Assembly (NCBI RefSeq): GCF_014649395.1
Contig: NZ_BMSY01000009.1
Location: forward strand, 124,001 to 188,000
DNA from: Streptomyces aureoverticillatus
GTDB lineage: Bacteria; Actinomycetota; Actinomycetes; Streptomycetales; Streptomycetaceae
Direction: 5' to 3'
Length of the DNA: 64,000 nucleotides
Below are positions 49,736-58,808 of this stretch, in pieces (the first letter of the stretch is position 1; each line of letters begins with the position of its first letter). A model generated the notes under the pieces. It was given only the letters and a program-made list of their open reading frames with translations, was not told where the DNA came from and did no database searches. The position numbers and the translations under genes were made by a program.

Positions 49736-51055
49736 TCACTTCCTGCCGGGAGTCCAGTTCATGCCCCATCCGTAGGCGTAGTCGATGGTCCGCTGCGGGC
49801 TGACACCGCGCTCGGGCACCAGATAGCGGGCCTCGCGCTGGACGGTGAGTTCGCCGCCGTTGTTGGTGATGAGCGCGAGCGCGCAGACCGTCGACGGGAC
49901 CGTGCACTCGTCGAGGGAGAAGTCGATCGGCGCGCCGTGCTGCGGGGTGAGCGTGACCGTGGCGTTCAGGTCGGCGAAGCTCCGCGCGCCCTCGTAGATG
50001 GTCACGAAGATGACCACGCGCTTCAGGTCCTTGGAGTGGTCGAGGTTGACCGTCAGGTTCTCGCCGGTCGACACGGCGCCGGTGCGGTCGTCGCCGTCGA
50101 GGAGGATGTACGGCGGCTGGTGCAGGGCGCCGAAGGCGTTGCCGAGCGCCTGCACGACGCCCTTGCGGCCGTCGCTGAGTTCGAACAGCGCGCACAGGTC
50201 GAGGTCGAGGTCGGCGTGCATGGCCACGGCGCGGCCGAGCTTGCTGGCCCAGCCCTTGAACTGCTTGCGCACCTCCCAGTTGAGGTTCACCCGCAGCGCG
50301 CCCGACGTGCCGCCCTGCTTGGTCAGCGAGACGGACGGCGCCTCCTTGGTGAGCGTGACCTTGGTGAGGCGCACCGGCTGGGCGGGGGTCGCCGCGGGCG
50401 GGGGCGGCGGGGAGGCGGGGGCGGGCGCAGCCACGGGGGGCGCGGGGGCGGGGGCGGGCGGCGCGGGGGCCGGGGTGGGCGCCGGGGCCGGGGCCGGTGC
50501 GGCGGCCGGGGCGGGCGCGGCCTGTTGGGGCTCGTCGACCGAGATGCCGTAGTCCGTCGCCAGGCCCTCGAGGCCGCTGCTGTAGCCCTGGCCGACGGCA
50601 CGGAACTTCCACGCGCCCTGGCGGCGGTAGAGCTCGCCGAGCACGAAGGCGGTCTCGACGCTGGCGTCCGCGCTGTCGTACCGCGCGATCTCCGCGCCAC
50701 TGGCGGCGTCGACGACCCGGATGTGCAGGCCGGGGACCTTGCCGAAGGTGCCGCCGTCCGCCGACGCGGCCAGCACGACCGTCTCGACGGCGGGCTCCAC
50801 GCGCGCGAGGTCGACGACGAGCGCGTCGGTCACACCGCTGCCCGCGGACTGCTTGCCCTCGTGGCGCACCGCCCCCGAGGCGTGCGTCGCCTGGTTGTAG
50901 AACACGAAGTCCGCGTCCGAACGCACCTTCCCGGAGGCGTCGAGCAAGAGCGCCGAGGCATCGGCGTCCGGCACCCCGGGCCCCGAGCCCCACCCCAATT
51001 CGACCCGCACCACAGGTGCCGGCACGGGAACATTCGAACCTTTGGCCATTGACAT
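49736..51055 (-). CDS. Double TerD-domain protein with Ala/Pro linker
   Basis: A 439-residue protein made of two TerD-type domains. Domain 1 (about 8-180) has VELGWGSGPGVPDADASALL, DFVFYNQATHASGAVRHEGK and RYDSADASVETAFVLGELYR, ending YSSGLEGLATDYGISVDEP. An almost pure Ala/Pro linker (about 186-235) precedes domain 2 (about 240-439), which has DLDLDLCALFELSDGRKG, ILLDGDDRTG and GENLTVNLDH. TerD domains bind calcium and belong to stress and tellurite-resistance modules that act at the membrane. The start is ATG 51055 with GGGGG five bases before; ATG 51049 is an alternative. A large hairpin lies upstream. Confidence 0.92.
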   Translation of the reverse strand: MSMAKGSNVPVPAPVVRVELGWGSGPGVPDADASALLLDASGKVRSDADFVFYNQATHASGAVRHEGKQSAGSGVTDALVVDLARVEPAVETVVLAASADGGTFGKVPGLHIRVVDAASGAEIARYDSADASVETAFVLGELYRRQGAWKFRAVGQGYSSGLEGLATDYGISVDEPQQAAPAPAAAPAPAPAPTPAPAPPAPAPAPPVAAPAPASPPPPPAATPAQPVRLTKVTLTKEAPSVSLTKQGGTSGALRVNLNWEVRKQFKGWASKLGRAVAMHADLDLDLCALFELSDGRKGVVQALGNAFGALHQPPYILLDGDDRTGAVSTGENLTVNLDHSKDLKRVVIFVTIYEGARSFADLNATVTLTPQHGAPIDFSLDECTVPSTVCALALITNNGGELTVQREARYLVPERGVSPQRTIDYAYGWGMNWTPGRK

Positions 51056-51370
51056 GTCTGCCCCCATCACAAGTTGCCGGGTCCCGCCGGGCCGCTGTTG
51101 CGTTCCTGCCCAACCTATTACCTGGCATTCGAAGCGGTGCACGGACGGTCCCCGCGACACCTCCCCGGACAGTCGCGGACCGTCGTCGACAGCCGCCGGT
51201 CGACCGCGGGTAACCCCTGAGGAACGGGCTATTTACACGATCCGTACGTCGCCGCGCGACCGATTTTCCCAAGTTCGCTCGCATTGGGGATCCACGACCA
51301 CTGGCGACACGTAAAACAACCCTCTTATCGGTCTCCCCAACCAGCACATCAAGGGCTTAACTTATGGAGC
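51056..51370. other. 315-bp divergent intergenic region with a large hairpin
   Basis: It lies between the TerD-type gene and the Pro-rich protein gene. An inverted repeat pairs GACGGTCC-cc-GCGAC (51144-51158) with GTCGCGGACCGTC (51172-51184): 13 bp, a two-base bulge and a 13-nt loop. The half nearer the Pro-rich gene is A+T-richer (around TATTTACACGATCC and GTAAAACAACC) and probably holds promoters. No coding frame is convincing here. Confidence 0.5.
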
Positions 51371-51850
51371 ATGACCTCCCCCCGCTCCACCTATGGCGGC
51401 GGTTACTACTCCGCGCCGTCCTTCCCGGACACCCCGATCTACGACTCGCTGGTCGCCGAGCGGGGCACCCCGCAGATCGCCCCGATCCGGGTCCCTTCCG
51501 CGTACGACACGGGCAACCACCTGCCCGCCCTCCCGGCCGCGCTCCCCGCCCTGCCCTCCGGCCCGTCGGCCCCCTCGGGGTATCCGGCGGCGGCCATGGC
51601 TCCGGCGATGCCCGCCGCGGCCCACCCCAACCCGGCGTACGGCTACGCCCCCGCCCCGCAGCCCGCCCCGCTGCAACAGGCCCCGGCGCCGTACATCCCG
51701 CAACAGGCCGGGGGCCCGCGCGGATATCCCGGACCGCAGCAGCAGCGCCCCATGGGCGGCACGGGGTACGAGGCCATGCGCCCGGCCGCACCCCGCCCGG
51801 CCCCGGCGCCGCACGAGGATCCGTACAACCGCCAGTACCGGGGCTACTGA
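51371..51850 (+). CDS. Pro/Ala/Tyr-rich protein of unknown function
   Basis: A 159-residue low-complexity protein with a conserved-looking head (STYGGGYYSAPSFPDTPIYD, then SLVAERGTPQIAPIRVPSAY) and a Pro/Ala/Gln/Gly tail ending PYNRQYRGY. There is no signal peptide or membrane segment. I think similar proteins occur beside TerD genes in other Streptomyces, but cannot check that here. ATG 51371 is assumed; ATG 51364 is out of frame, and the open frame runs back to 51284 without a good start. Confidence 0.65.
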   Translation: MTSPRSTYGGGYYSAPSFPDTPIYDSLVAERGTPQIAPIRVPSAYDTGNHLPALPAALPALPSGPSAPSGYPAAAMAPAMPAAAHPNPAYGYAPAPQPAPLQQAPAPYIPQQAGGPRGYPGPQQQRPMGGTGYEAMRPAAPRPAPAPHEDPYNRQYRGY

Positions 51851-51895
51851 TCGGCCGCGGCCGTCCCTGTCAGTGCCTGCTGGCAGGATGGCCGC

Positions 51896-52720
51896 ATGCC
51901 GAAACCCGCGCTCCAGTCGATCCACATCCACCCGCTGAAGGCGGCCGGGGGGCACGCACCGCGTGAGGCCGTCGTCGAGCCCTGGGGGCTCGCGGGTGAC
52001 CGCAGATGGGTGTTGATCGACAGCGCGGGCCGGGCCGTGACACAACGGCCCCATCCCCGCCTCGCGTTGGCCGCCGTCGAGCCGCTGCCCGACGGCGGCA
52101 TAGGTGTGTCCGCGCCCGGGACGGAGCCGCTCGCCGTCGCCGTGCCGGAGCCCGGTGAGACCGTGCCCGTGGAGTTCCTGCGGGACAAGTCCGAGGCGGT
52201 GCCCGCCGATCCCGCCGCGGACGCCTGGTTCAGCGCGTTCCTCGGCCTGGACGTCCGCCTGGCGCACCTGGACGACCCCGCGACGCGCCGCCCGGTCCCC
52301 GCCGCCCACGGCCGCCCCGGCGAGACCGTCTCGTTCGCCGACGCCTTCCCGCTGCTGCTGACCACGCTCTCCTCGCTGGACGCCCTCAACTCCCTCATCG
52401 CGCAGGGCGACCACGCGGACGAGGGCCCGCTGCCCATGAACCGCTTCCGGCCGAATGTGGTCGTGGAGGGCGTCCCGCCGTGGGCGGAGGACGACTGGTC
52501 GCGCATCGCCATCGGCGACGTGGTGTTCCGCGTGGCCAGGAAGTGTGCCCGGTGCGTCGTGACCACCACCGACCAGCGCACCGCCGAGCGCGGCAAGGAA
52601 CCGCTGCGCACCCTCGCCCGCCACCGCCGCAGCGGGGAGCAGCTCCTCTTCGGGCTGAACCTGATCCCGGAATCGACCGGAACCATTCGAATCGGTGACC
52701 CGCTGAAGATCCTCGAATGA
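51896..52720 (+). CDS. MOSC domain protein (mARC-like molybdenum cofactor protein)
   Basis: A 274-residue protein with a MOSC N-terminal beta-barrel (LQSIHIHPLKAAGGHAPREA, GLAGDRRWVLIDSAGRAVTQ) and a MOSC domain (DAFPLLLTTLSSLDALNSLI, MNRFRPNVVV, KCARCVVTTTDQRTAERGKE). The Cys in KCARC is the expected molybdenum ligand. Relatives reduce N-hydroxylated compounds. The start follows about 45 bp after the Pro-rich gene, in the same direction. Confidence 0.92.
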   Translation: MPKPALQSIHIHPLKAAGGHAPREAVVEPWGLAGDRRWVLIDSAGRAVTQRPHPRLALAAVEPLPDGGIGVSAPGTEPLAVAVPEPGETVPVEFLRDKSEAVPADPAADAWFSAFLGLDVRLAHLDDPATRRPVPAAHGRPGETVSFADAFPLLLTTLSSLDALNSLIAQGDHADEGPLPMNRFRPNVVVEGVPPWAEDDWSRIAIGDVVFRVARKCARCVVTTTDQRTAERGKEPLRTLARHRRSGEQLLFGLNLIPESTGTIRIGDPLKILE

Positions 52721-52891
52721 ACGACGCGCGGCCGGGGAACTCGACGTCGATGGAAGGACGTTGAAGTTCGGTGGGCCCACCTGACCCCGGGAGGAGGGCA
52801 CGCGCGGGGTGATGTCGCTCTCTCTTCCCGCGACCCGGGCGTGAGCCCTGCCGTTCGCGGCTATCACGGACGCGGAAGGGGGTGCAGGACT

Positions 52892-53497
52892 GTGCGAGCG
52901 ATCGCCGGACTCTGGCGCTGGCGCCGCAATCCGCTGCGCCGCGCGACCGACCTCGCCGAGGCCTGGATCGCACTCGTCGCCCTCGTACTCATCGTGGTCG
53001 CGGCCCCCGTCGTCGGCGCGGTCACCGGCGCGCTGACACAGGACGCGCTGCTGCGCTCGGTGGCGGCCCAGCGCGAGGCCCGGCACAGCGTGACCGCCAC
53101 CGTCCTGCAGAGAATCGACCAGCCCCCGCTCGACCCCGACCCGGAGACCTCCTCCTCGCGCGACGCGCACCGCCGCGTCCTCGCGAGCTGGACCGCCCCG
53201 GACGGCTCCGGCCAGGCGGGCACCGTCGTCTCCGAGCTCAAGTCCCCGCACCCCGGCGACCGGTTCCAGGTCTGGACCGACGCCGAGGGCCGCGTCGTGG
53301 GCCGCCCCCTGGACACCGCCACGGCGACCACGCACGCCGCCCTGGCCGGCCTGGGGGCCGCCCTGGCCTGCGTCGGGCTGATCGAGGGCGCCAGGCGCCT
53401 GGTGGTGTGGCGCATCGTGCAACGGCGGTACGCACGCTGGGACCAGGCCTGGGACAGCGCGGGCCCGGACTGGGGCCGGGCCGGCACCGGCGCGTGA
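52892..53497 (+). CDS. Rv1733c-like two-helix membrane protein
   Basis: A 201-residue protein. It has a basic head with WRRNPLRRATDLAEAW, a first membrane helix (IALVALVLIVVAAPVVGAVT), an extracytoplasmic domain with WTAPDGSGQAGTVV and GDRFQVWTDAEGRVVGRPL, a second helix (LAGLGAALACVGLIEGARRL) and a C-terminal WDQAW segment. The pattern matches actinobacterial Rv1733c-type proteins, whose function is unknown. I chose GTG 52892 because conservation begins there; an earlier GTG at 52841 exists. Confidence 0.8.
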   Translation: MRAIAGLWRWRRNPLRRATDLAEAWIALVALVLIVVAAPVVGAVTGALTQDALLRSVAAQREARHSVTATVLQRIDQPPLDPDPETSSSRDAHRRVLASWTAPDGSGQAGTVVSELKSPHPGDRFQVWTDAEGRVVGRPLDTATATTHAALAGLGAALACVGLIEGARRLVVWRIVQRRYARWDQAWDSAGPDWGRAGTGA

Positions 53498-53661
53498 GCA
53501 CCGGCACGGGCACTTGAGCAGGTGAGACCCCCGCCACGGGCCCGGCCATCGGGTCAACTCCCCCTCTCCGCGCGCGCTACGGTGGACCGGGCGAACTCTT
53601 CGGCCTCCTTGCGCGCGGGCGCGAGGTCCCGCGTACTTCGAGGTGGGGGCAGAGCAACTCC

Positions 53662-56064
53662 ATGGCACAGGGCACGGTCCAGGTGACGCACACCGGTACG
53701 TCGCGATGGCGGCGCCGCACGGGCGAGTACGCATCGCTGGCGGCCGCCCTGGAGGCCGCGAGCGACGGGGACGTGCTGACGGTGGCCCCGGGGACGTACC
53801 GCGAGAACCTCGTCGTCCAGCGGGCGGTGACGCTGCGCGGCCCCGAGGGCTCCGCGGGCTCCGTGCGCATCGCACCCGTGGACGGCGTGCCCCTGACGGT
53901 GCGCGCGTCCGCGCTCGTACAGGATCTGCACGTGGAGGGGCAGGACTCGGCCGCGCCCGCGCTGCTCATCGAGGACGGTGCGCCGGAGCTGACGGACATC
54001 CGGGTGATGACGCGCTCCGCCGCCGGGATCGAGGTGCGCGGCGGCGCCCGTCCGACGCTGCGCCGCTGCACGGTCGACAACCCGGGCGGCATCGGCATCG
54101 GCGTACTGGACGGCGGCGGCGGGGTGTTCGAGGAGTGCGAGGTCGTCGCCGCGGGCCAGTCCGGGGTCGCCGTGCGCGCGGGCGGGCATCCGCGCCTCGA
54201 ACGCTGCCGGGTGCACCACACGTCCGGCGCCGGTCTCTCGGTGACCGGTGAGGGCAGCGGCCTGGAGGCCGTCGGCTGCGAGGTGTACGAGATCAAGGGC
54301 TCGGGCGTGCAGGTCGCCGCGCGGGCCACGGCGCATCTGACGGACTGCGGGGTGCACCGCACGACGTCCGACGGCGTCACCCTCGACACGGACGCGGTCC
54401 TCACCCTCGCCGACTGCCGCATCCACGACATCCCCGAGAACGCGGTCGACCTGCGCTCCCGCTCGGTCCTGACGCTGACGCGCACCACGGTCCGCGAGTT
54501 CGGCCGCAACGGCCTGTCGGTGTGGGACCCGGGCACCCGGGTCGACGCCAACCAGTGCGAGATCCACGACAGCACCGGCGACTACCCGGCGGTGTGGGTC
54601 AGCGACGGCGCGACGGCCGTCCTGGAGTCGTGCCGGGTGCACGACGTGCCGGACGCGCTGTTCGTGCTCGACCGCGGCTCACGCGTCGACGTCGTCGACA
54701 GCGACCTCACGCAGGTCCGCAACACCGCGGTGTCGGTGAGCGACGGCGCCACGGCGCAGCTGGACGACGTCCGCATCCGTGACGCCGCGACCGGCGCGTG
54801 GTTCCGCGACCACGGCAGCGGCGGCGTCCTCGCGGGCTGCACGGTCGACGGCACCCAGACCGGCGTGATCGTCACCAAGGGCGCCGACCCCACCATCGAG
54901 CGGTGCACGGTCACCTCGCCCGCCGAAGCCGGCTTCTACGTCTCCGCGGGCGGGCGCGGCAGCCTGGACCGCTGCAAGGTCGTCGGCAGCGGCGGCTACG
55001 GCTTCCACGTGATCGACGGCTGCCGTACGACGCTGCGCCGCTGCCGTACGGAGCGGTGCGCGCGCGGGGGCTACGAGTTCGCGGAGGACGGGCCGCTCGT
55101 CGAGGACTGCACGAGCGACGAGAGCGCCGGCGCCCGGCCCGCCGCGCCGGAGCCGGCCGTACAGACGGCCACCCAGACCGCCGGGCTGCTGGGCTCGGTG
55201 CCCGGCCAGCGCACCGCGGACGAGAAGGTCGCGGCGGCGCCCGCGCAGCCGTCCCGCCCGTCGAAGGCCGTGCTCGGCGAACTCGACGCGCTGGTGGGCC
55301 TGGAGAGCGTCAAGCGCGAGGTGCGGGCGCTCACCGACATGATCGAGGTGGGCCGGCGCCGGCAGGAGGCGGGCCTCAAGGCCGCCTCCGTACGCCGCCA
55401 CCTGGTGTTCACGGGCTCCCCCGGCACCGGCAAGACGACCGTCGCCCGGCTCTACGGCGAGATCCTCGCCTCGCTCGGCGTGCTGGAACGCGGCCATCTC
55501 GTCGAGGTGTCCCGAGTGGACCTGGTGGGCGAGCACATCGGTTCCACGGCGATCCGCACCCAGGAGGCCTTCGACCGGGCCCGCGGCGGCGTGCTGTTCA
55601 TCGACGAGGCGTACGCCCTCTCCCCGGAGGACTCCGGGCGCGACTTCGGCCGTGAGGCCATCGACACGCTCGTGAAGCTGATGGAGGACCACCGGGAGGC
55701 GGTGGTGGTGATCGTCGCCGGTTACACGGCGGAGATGAACCGCTTCCTGTCCGTCAACCCCGGCGTGGCGTCCCGCTTCTCGCGCACCATCACCTTCGGC
55801 GACTACGCCCCCGAGGAACTGCTGCGCATCGTCGAGCAGCAGGCCGAGGAGCACGAGTACACGCTCGGGTCGGGCACGGGCGAGGCGCTGCTCAAGTACT
55901 TCACGGCGATCCCGAAGGGCCCGGCGTTCGGCAACGGCCGCACGGCGCGCCAGACGTTCGAGGCGATGGTGGAGCGGCACGCGGGCCGCGTCGCCCAGCT
56001 CGCCGCGCCGAGCACGGACGACCTCACCCTGCTGTATCCGGAGGATCTGCCGGACCTTCCGTAG
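53662..56064 (+). CDS. Fusion of a right-handed beta-helix with a CbbX/EccA-like AAA+ ATPase
   Basis: An 800-residue protein. Residues about 15-490 form a pectate-lyase-like right-handed beta-helix with many short imperfect repeats (for example LVVQRAVTLRGPEGSAGSV, and many C-x-V/I-H-D steps). After an Ala/Pro-rich linker (about 490-530), residues 535-795 form a CbxX/EccA-type AAA+ module: Walker A FTGSPGTGKTTVARL, Walker B GVLFIDEAYAL, sensor-like VVIVAGYTAEMNRFLSVNPG and the arginine segment VASRFSRTITFGDY. The AAA part resembles type VII secretion EccA ATPases. No signal peptide is seen, so the helix is probably cytoplasmic. The stop lies inside a tandem repeat and the end overlaps the convergent hydrolase gene by 41 bp. 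Confidence 0.9.
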   Translation: MAQGTVQVTHTGTSRWRRRTGEYASLAAALEAASDGDVLTVAPGTYRENLVVQRAVTLRGPEGSAGSVRIAPVDGVPLTVRASALVQDLHVEGQDSAAPALLIEDGAPELTDIRVMTRSAAGIEVRGGARPTLRRCTVDNPGGIGIGVLDGGGGVFEECEVVAAGQSGVAVRAGGHPRLERCRVHHTSGAGLSVTGEGSGLEAVGCEVYEIKGSGVQVAARATAHLTDCGVHRTTSDGVTLDTDAVLTLADCRIHDIPENAVDLRSRSVLTLTRTTVREFGRNGLSVWDPGTRVDANQCEIHDSTGDYPAVWVSDGATAVLESCRVHDVPDALFVLDRGSRVDVVDSDLTQVRNTAVSVSDGATAQLDDVRIRDAATGAWFRDHGSGGVLAGCTVDGTQTGVIVTKGADPTIERCTVTSPAEAGFYVSAGGRGSLDRCKVVGSGGYGFHVIDGCRTTLRRCRTERCARGGYEFAEDGPLVEDCTSDESAGARPAAPEPAVQTATQTAGLLGSVPGQRTADEKVAAAPAQPSRPSKAVLGELDALVGLESVKREVRALTDMIEVGRRRQEAGLKAASVRRHLVFTGSPGTGKTTVARLYGEILASLGVLERGHLVEVSRVDLVGEHIGSTAIRTQEAFDRARGGVLFIDEAYALSPEDSGRDFGREAIDTLVKLMEDHREAVVVIVAGYTAEMNRFLSVNPGVASRFSRTITFGDYAPEELLRIVEQQAEEHEYTLGSGTGEALLKYFTAIPKGPAFGNGRTARQTFEAMVERHAGRVAQLAAPSTDDLTLLYPEDLPDLP

Positions 56065-58588
56065 CCGGGCCTTCCGTAGCCGGGCCTTCCGTAGCCGGGC
56101 CTCCCGCAGCCTCGGGCGGCACCGCGCCCGTTGCCGTCCCGGCCCCCGTCACCGCTCCGGCCTCCTGCGGGCGGGGCCCGGGCACCGCGGGCCTGAGCCG
56201 GGCGAACAGCCGCGCGCGCTCTTCCGCGAACGCCGGGTCGGCCTGGTAGTCGCCGTGTCCGAGGATCGGCGCGGGCAGCGGGTGCTCCTGGGTGCGGCCG
56301 TAGGCGAGCGGATCCTTCAGGGGTTCCCGGTCGACCTGCGGGCCGCAGTCGCCGTGCAGCCGGACGGGACCGCCGATGGGGTCGGTGGGCCGGTACAGGT
56401 TGCGCCAGCAGTCCACCTCACGGTGCAGGGAGCTGAGGGCGGCGGGGCCGAAGTGTGCCGGGAACCAGCGGCCGTAGAGGCGCTCCAGGGGTGAGCCGTG
56501 GGTGAGCAGCCCGACGCGTTTGCGTACGGAGGGAAGCAGTTGCCAGGCCGCGGCCGCGGCGAGCACGCTGCCCTGCGAGTGGCCGGAGATGACGAGGCGG
56601 CCGCCGGTGGCGCGGGTCCAGGTGTGGATGCGCCAGGTCAGGTCGGGCACCGCGCGCTCGGCGTAGCAGGGCGGCGCGAACGGGTGCGCGGCGCGCGGCC
56701 AGAACGTGCCGACGTCCCAGAGGATGCCGATGGTGCGGCGGGCCGAGGGATCGCGGTAGGCGCGCCGGCCCCAGGTGACGAAGAGTATGAAGCCGAGACC
56801 GATGAGCCAGGAGCCCAGTGCCTGCGCGGTCTCGGCGGTGCCCTCGACGAAGGCCGGCGCGTTCCGGGCCGCCTCACCGGGGACCTTGCCGGTGGCCCAG
56901 GCCCCGGCGAGGGCGGCCGCGCCGAGCAGCAGCGTCGCGGCCGAGGTGATACCGACGATCTGCGGCGCGCGGTCGGTGAGGGCGGCGCCCGCACGGATGC
57001 CGGCGATGCGGCGGGTGCGGGCGGTGTCCTGACGCTCCTTCGGGTAGTCGAGCGGCACCTGGGCCAGTTCGCGGCGCACGCGTTGCGCGGTGCGCACCGC
57101 GAGCCAGCCGCAGAGCACGGCGACGACCACCAGGAGCGGCGGAATGACGGAGGCCTGCCAGGTGAGGAGCGCGGGCGGGCCGTCGATCGAGCCGCCCGCG
57201 CCGGGCGATCCCGACCCGTCGAGCCAGTCGGCCACGCGCTGCGAGCCGCCGCCCGACATCACCCCGCCCAGGGCACAGGCCAGCATGGCCACGGCCGGTC
57301 CGCCGAAGCCTCGGATGGCGGTGCGGGCGTCGGGCGCGCCGCGGAAGATGCGGGCGGCGACCACGGCGAGGGCGAGCACCAGGGCACCCTGGACGAGGGC
57401 GATGCCGCCGAAGGTCGTGTTGCCCGGCAGCCGGCCCGCCGAGGTCCAGCCGGGCCGTGACCATCCGGCGTACAGGACCGCGAGGGCGAGCAGTGCGAGG
57501 GCGGCGAGCGGCAGCCAGCGCACCAGGGTGCGGTCCAGGCGCCGGTCGAGACGGTTCTCGCTGCGGCCCCGGCGGCAGACCACCCAGACCACGAAGGCGC
57601 CCGCCACCACGAGTGCCGACACCAGCGCCCAGCCGAGGACGTCCAGGAGCGCGGGACCGCCCGCCCTCCGGTCGTACCGCGCGGCCGAGGCGCCGACGGC
57701 GGCGGCGACCGTCAGCAGGCCCGCGGCCGTGTGGGCGGCGCGCAGCCGGGCGACGAGCCGGCGCCCGTACCAGAAGCCGGGCTTGCCGAGCGCGTTGCGG
57801 GCGGCCTCCTCGGGGTCCGGCTGGTGCGGCAGCGGCTGCTGGGACTCGTACGCGCTCCACGTGCGGTGGGACAGGAACCAGAGCAGGCCGGTGAGGGCGG
57901 CGGGCAGCAGCGCGGCGAGGGCGAGACGGCGGCCGGGCTGCGACCACCAGCCGCCGCCCCCGGCCGACTCCGGCGCGAGGAAGCCGAGCCAGGAGTGGTC
58001 GTCGACGCAGGCGGCGGTGCCCGCGCACTGCCAGGCCGTCAGATCGATGGCGAGCTCGCAGGCGGCGGCGGCGAGGAGCACGGTGAGGGTGAGGGCGACC
58101 AGGCGCACGAGCAGGCCGTACGTGCGCACGGTGCGCTTCGCGCGGCGGGCCGTGGGCCGCATCCAGTGGGCGAGGTTGACCACCATGAACGGCAGGAGCA
58201 GCAGCCACAGGGCGCGGGAGCCGTTGCCGGACGTCAGATTGCACCAGACGTACGCCTCGGGGACCGGGCGGTCGCGGTAGTTCTCCGGGTGTGCCTCGGC
58301 CTCCACGTCGTCGGTGCGGCGGTAGACGGCCGCCGTCCGGTCGCCGGAGACGGAGACGGTGCGGGGATCGCCCAGCATCTCCTCCGGCGTGGTGCCGCCG
58401 ACACCGTGGACCAGCAGTTCCAGGGCGATCGGCTCGGCCCGACCGCTCTTTCCGGGGTGCTCCGGATGTCCCGGATGCTCCGCGTGTTCAGAGCGTTCCG
58501 GTTGGTCCGGTTGGTCCGGTTGGTCCGGGTGTTTCAGGTGTTCCGTTCCGTGCTTCTGGGCGGTCCGGGCCGCCGTGGCGCGCTCCAC
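56024..58588 (-). CDS. Large membrane protein with C-terminal alpha/beta hydrolase (lipase-like) domain
   Basis: An 854-residue protein. The head (1-45) is Gln/Pro/His/Glu-rich with Asp-Gln-Pro repeats, then a conserved ELLVHGVGGTTPEEMLGDPR segment near 50-70. About ten membrane segments follow between 125 and 640. The cytoplasmic-side domain (about 640-820) carries a nucleophile elbow GHSQGS (in LVISGHSQGSVLAAAAAWQL) and LTHGSPLERLYGRWFPAHFG. The HGVGG and GHSQG parts form one split lipase fold. The Thr-Glu-Gly-Pro-Ala tail comes from a DNA repeat. GTG 58588 has GGGGGAAG seven bases upstream; the longer frame to 58678 is not supported. Substrate unknown. Confidence 0.85.
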   Translation of the reverse strand: MERATAARTAQKHGTEHLKHPDQPDQPDQPERSEHAEHPGHPEHPGKSGRAEPIALELLVHGVGGTTPEEMLGDPRTVSVSGDRTAAVYRRTDDVEAEAHPENYRDRPVPEAYVWCNLTSGNGSRALWLLLLPFMVVNLAHWMRPTARRAKRTVRTYGLLVRLVALTLTVLLAAAACELAIDLTAWQCAGTAACVDDHSWLGFLAPESAGGGGWWSQPGRRLALAALLPAALTGLLWFLSHRTWSAYESQQPLPHQPDPEEAARNALGKPGFWYGRRLVARLRAAHTAAGLLTVAAAVGASAARYDRRAGGPALLDVLGWALVSALVVAGAFVVWVVCRRGRSENRLDRRLDRTLVRWLPLAALALLALAVLYAGWSRPGWTSAGRLPGNTTFGGIALVQGALVLALAVVAARIFRGAPDARTAIRGFGGPAVAMLACALGGVMSGGGSQRVADWLDGSGSPGAGGSIDGPPALLTWQASVIPPLLVVVAVLCGWLAVRTAQRVRRELAQVPLDYPKERQDTARTRRIAGIRAGAALTDRAPQIVGITSAATLLLGAAALAGAWATGKVPGEAARNAPAFVEGTAETAQALGSWLIGLGFILFVTWGRRAYRDPSARRTIGILWDVGTFWPRAAHPFAPPCYAERAVPDLTWRIHTWTRATGGRLVISGHSQGSVLAAAAAWQLLPSVRKRVGLLTHGSPLERLYGRWFPAHFGPAALSSLHREVDCWRNLYRPTDPIGGPVRLHGDCGPQVDREPLKDPLAYGRTQEHPLPAPILGHGDYQADPAFAEERARLFARLRPAVPGPRPQEAGAVTGAGTATGAVPPEAAGGPATEGPATEGPATEGPADPPDTAG
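56056..56100. repeat. 15-bp tandem repeat (three perfect copies) spanning a stop codon
   Basis: CTTCCGTAGCCGGGC occurs at 56056-56070, 56071-56085 and 56086-56100, with a degraded fourth copy after. The TAG (56062-56064) of the beta-helix/AAA+ gene is in the first copy. On the minus strand the repeat encodes Pro-Ala-Thr-Glu-Gly in the tail of the membrane hydrolase. Confidence 0.95.
58501..58527. repeat. 9-bp tandem repeat GTTGGTCCG (three copies)
   Basis: Perfect copies at 58501-58509, 58510-58518 and 58519-58527 encode Asp-Gln-Pro repeats in the N-terminal tail of the membrane hydrolase. Confidence 0.9.
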
Positions 58589-58808
58589 TGTTCCGCTTCC
58601 CCCGAGTCGTGCGCTGTCATGAGCCGTGTACGGGCCACGCAAGGACACAAGGATCGCCGCTTCCCGCCCCGCGCGCACCCACCGTCACGTAATCTCCCCT
58701 TTCCGTACGCCGCTCGGCAGCCCGGTCGGTGGTACCCGCAACGACGGCCCGTGCGAGGATGAGGCGACCCGATGAAGGGCTTGACTGGGCGAAAGGGCCG
58801 GACCTGAC

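Noticed and set aside
51362..53875. Minus-strand open frame of 837 codons
   Set aside because: Antisense to the Pro-rich, MOSC and Rv1733c-like genes; composition is Arg/Gly-rich without motif.
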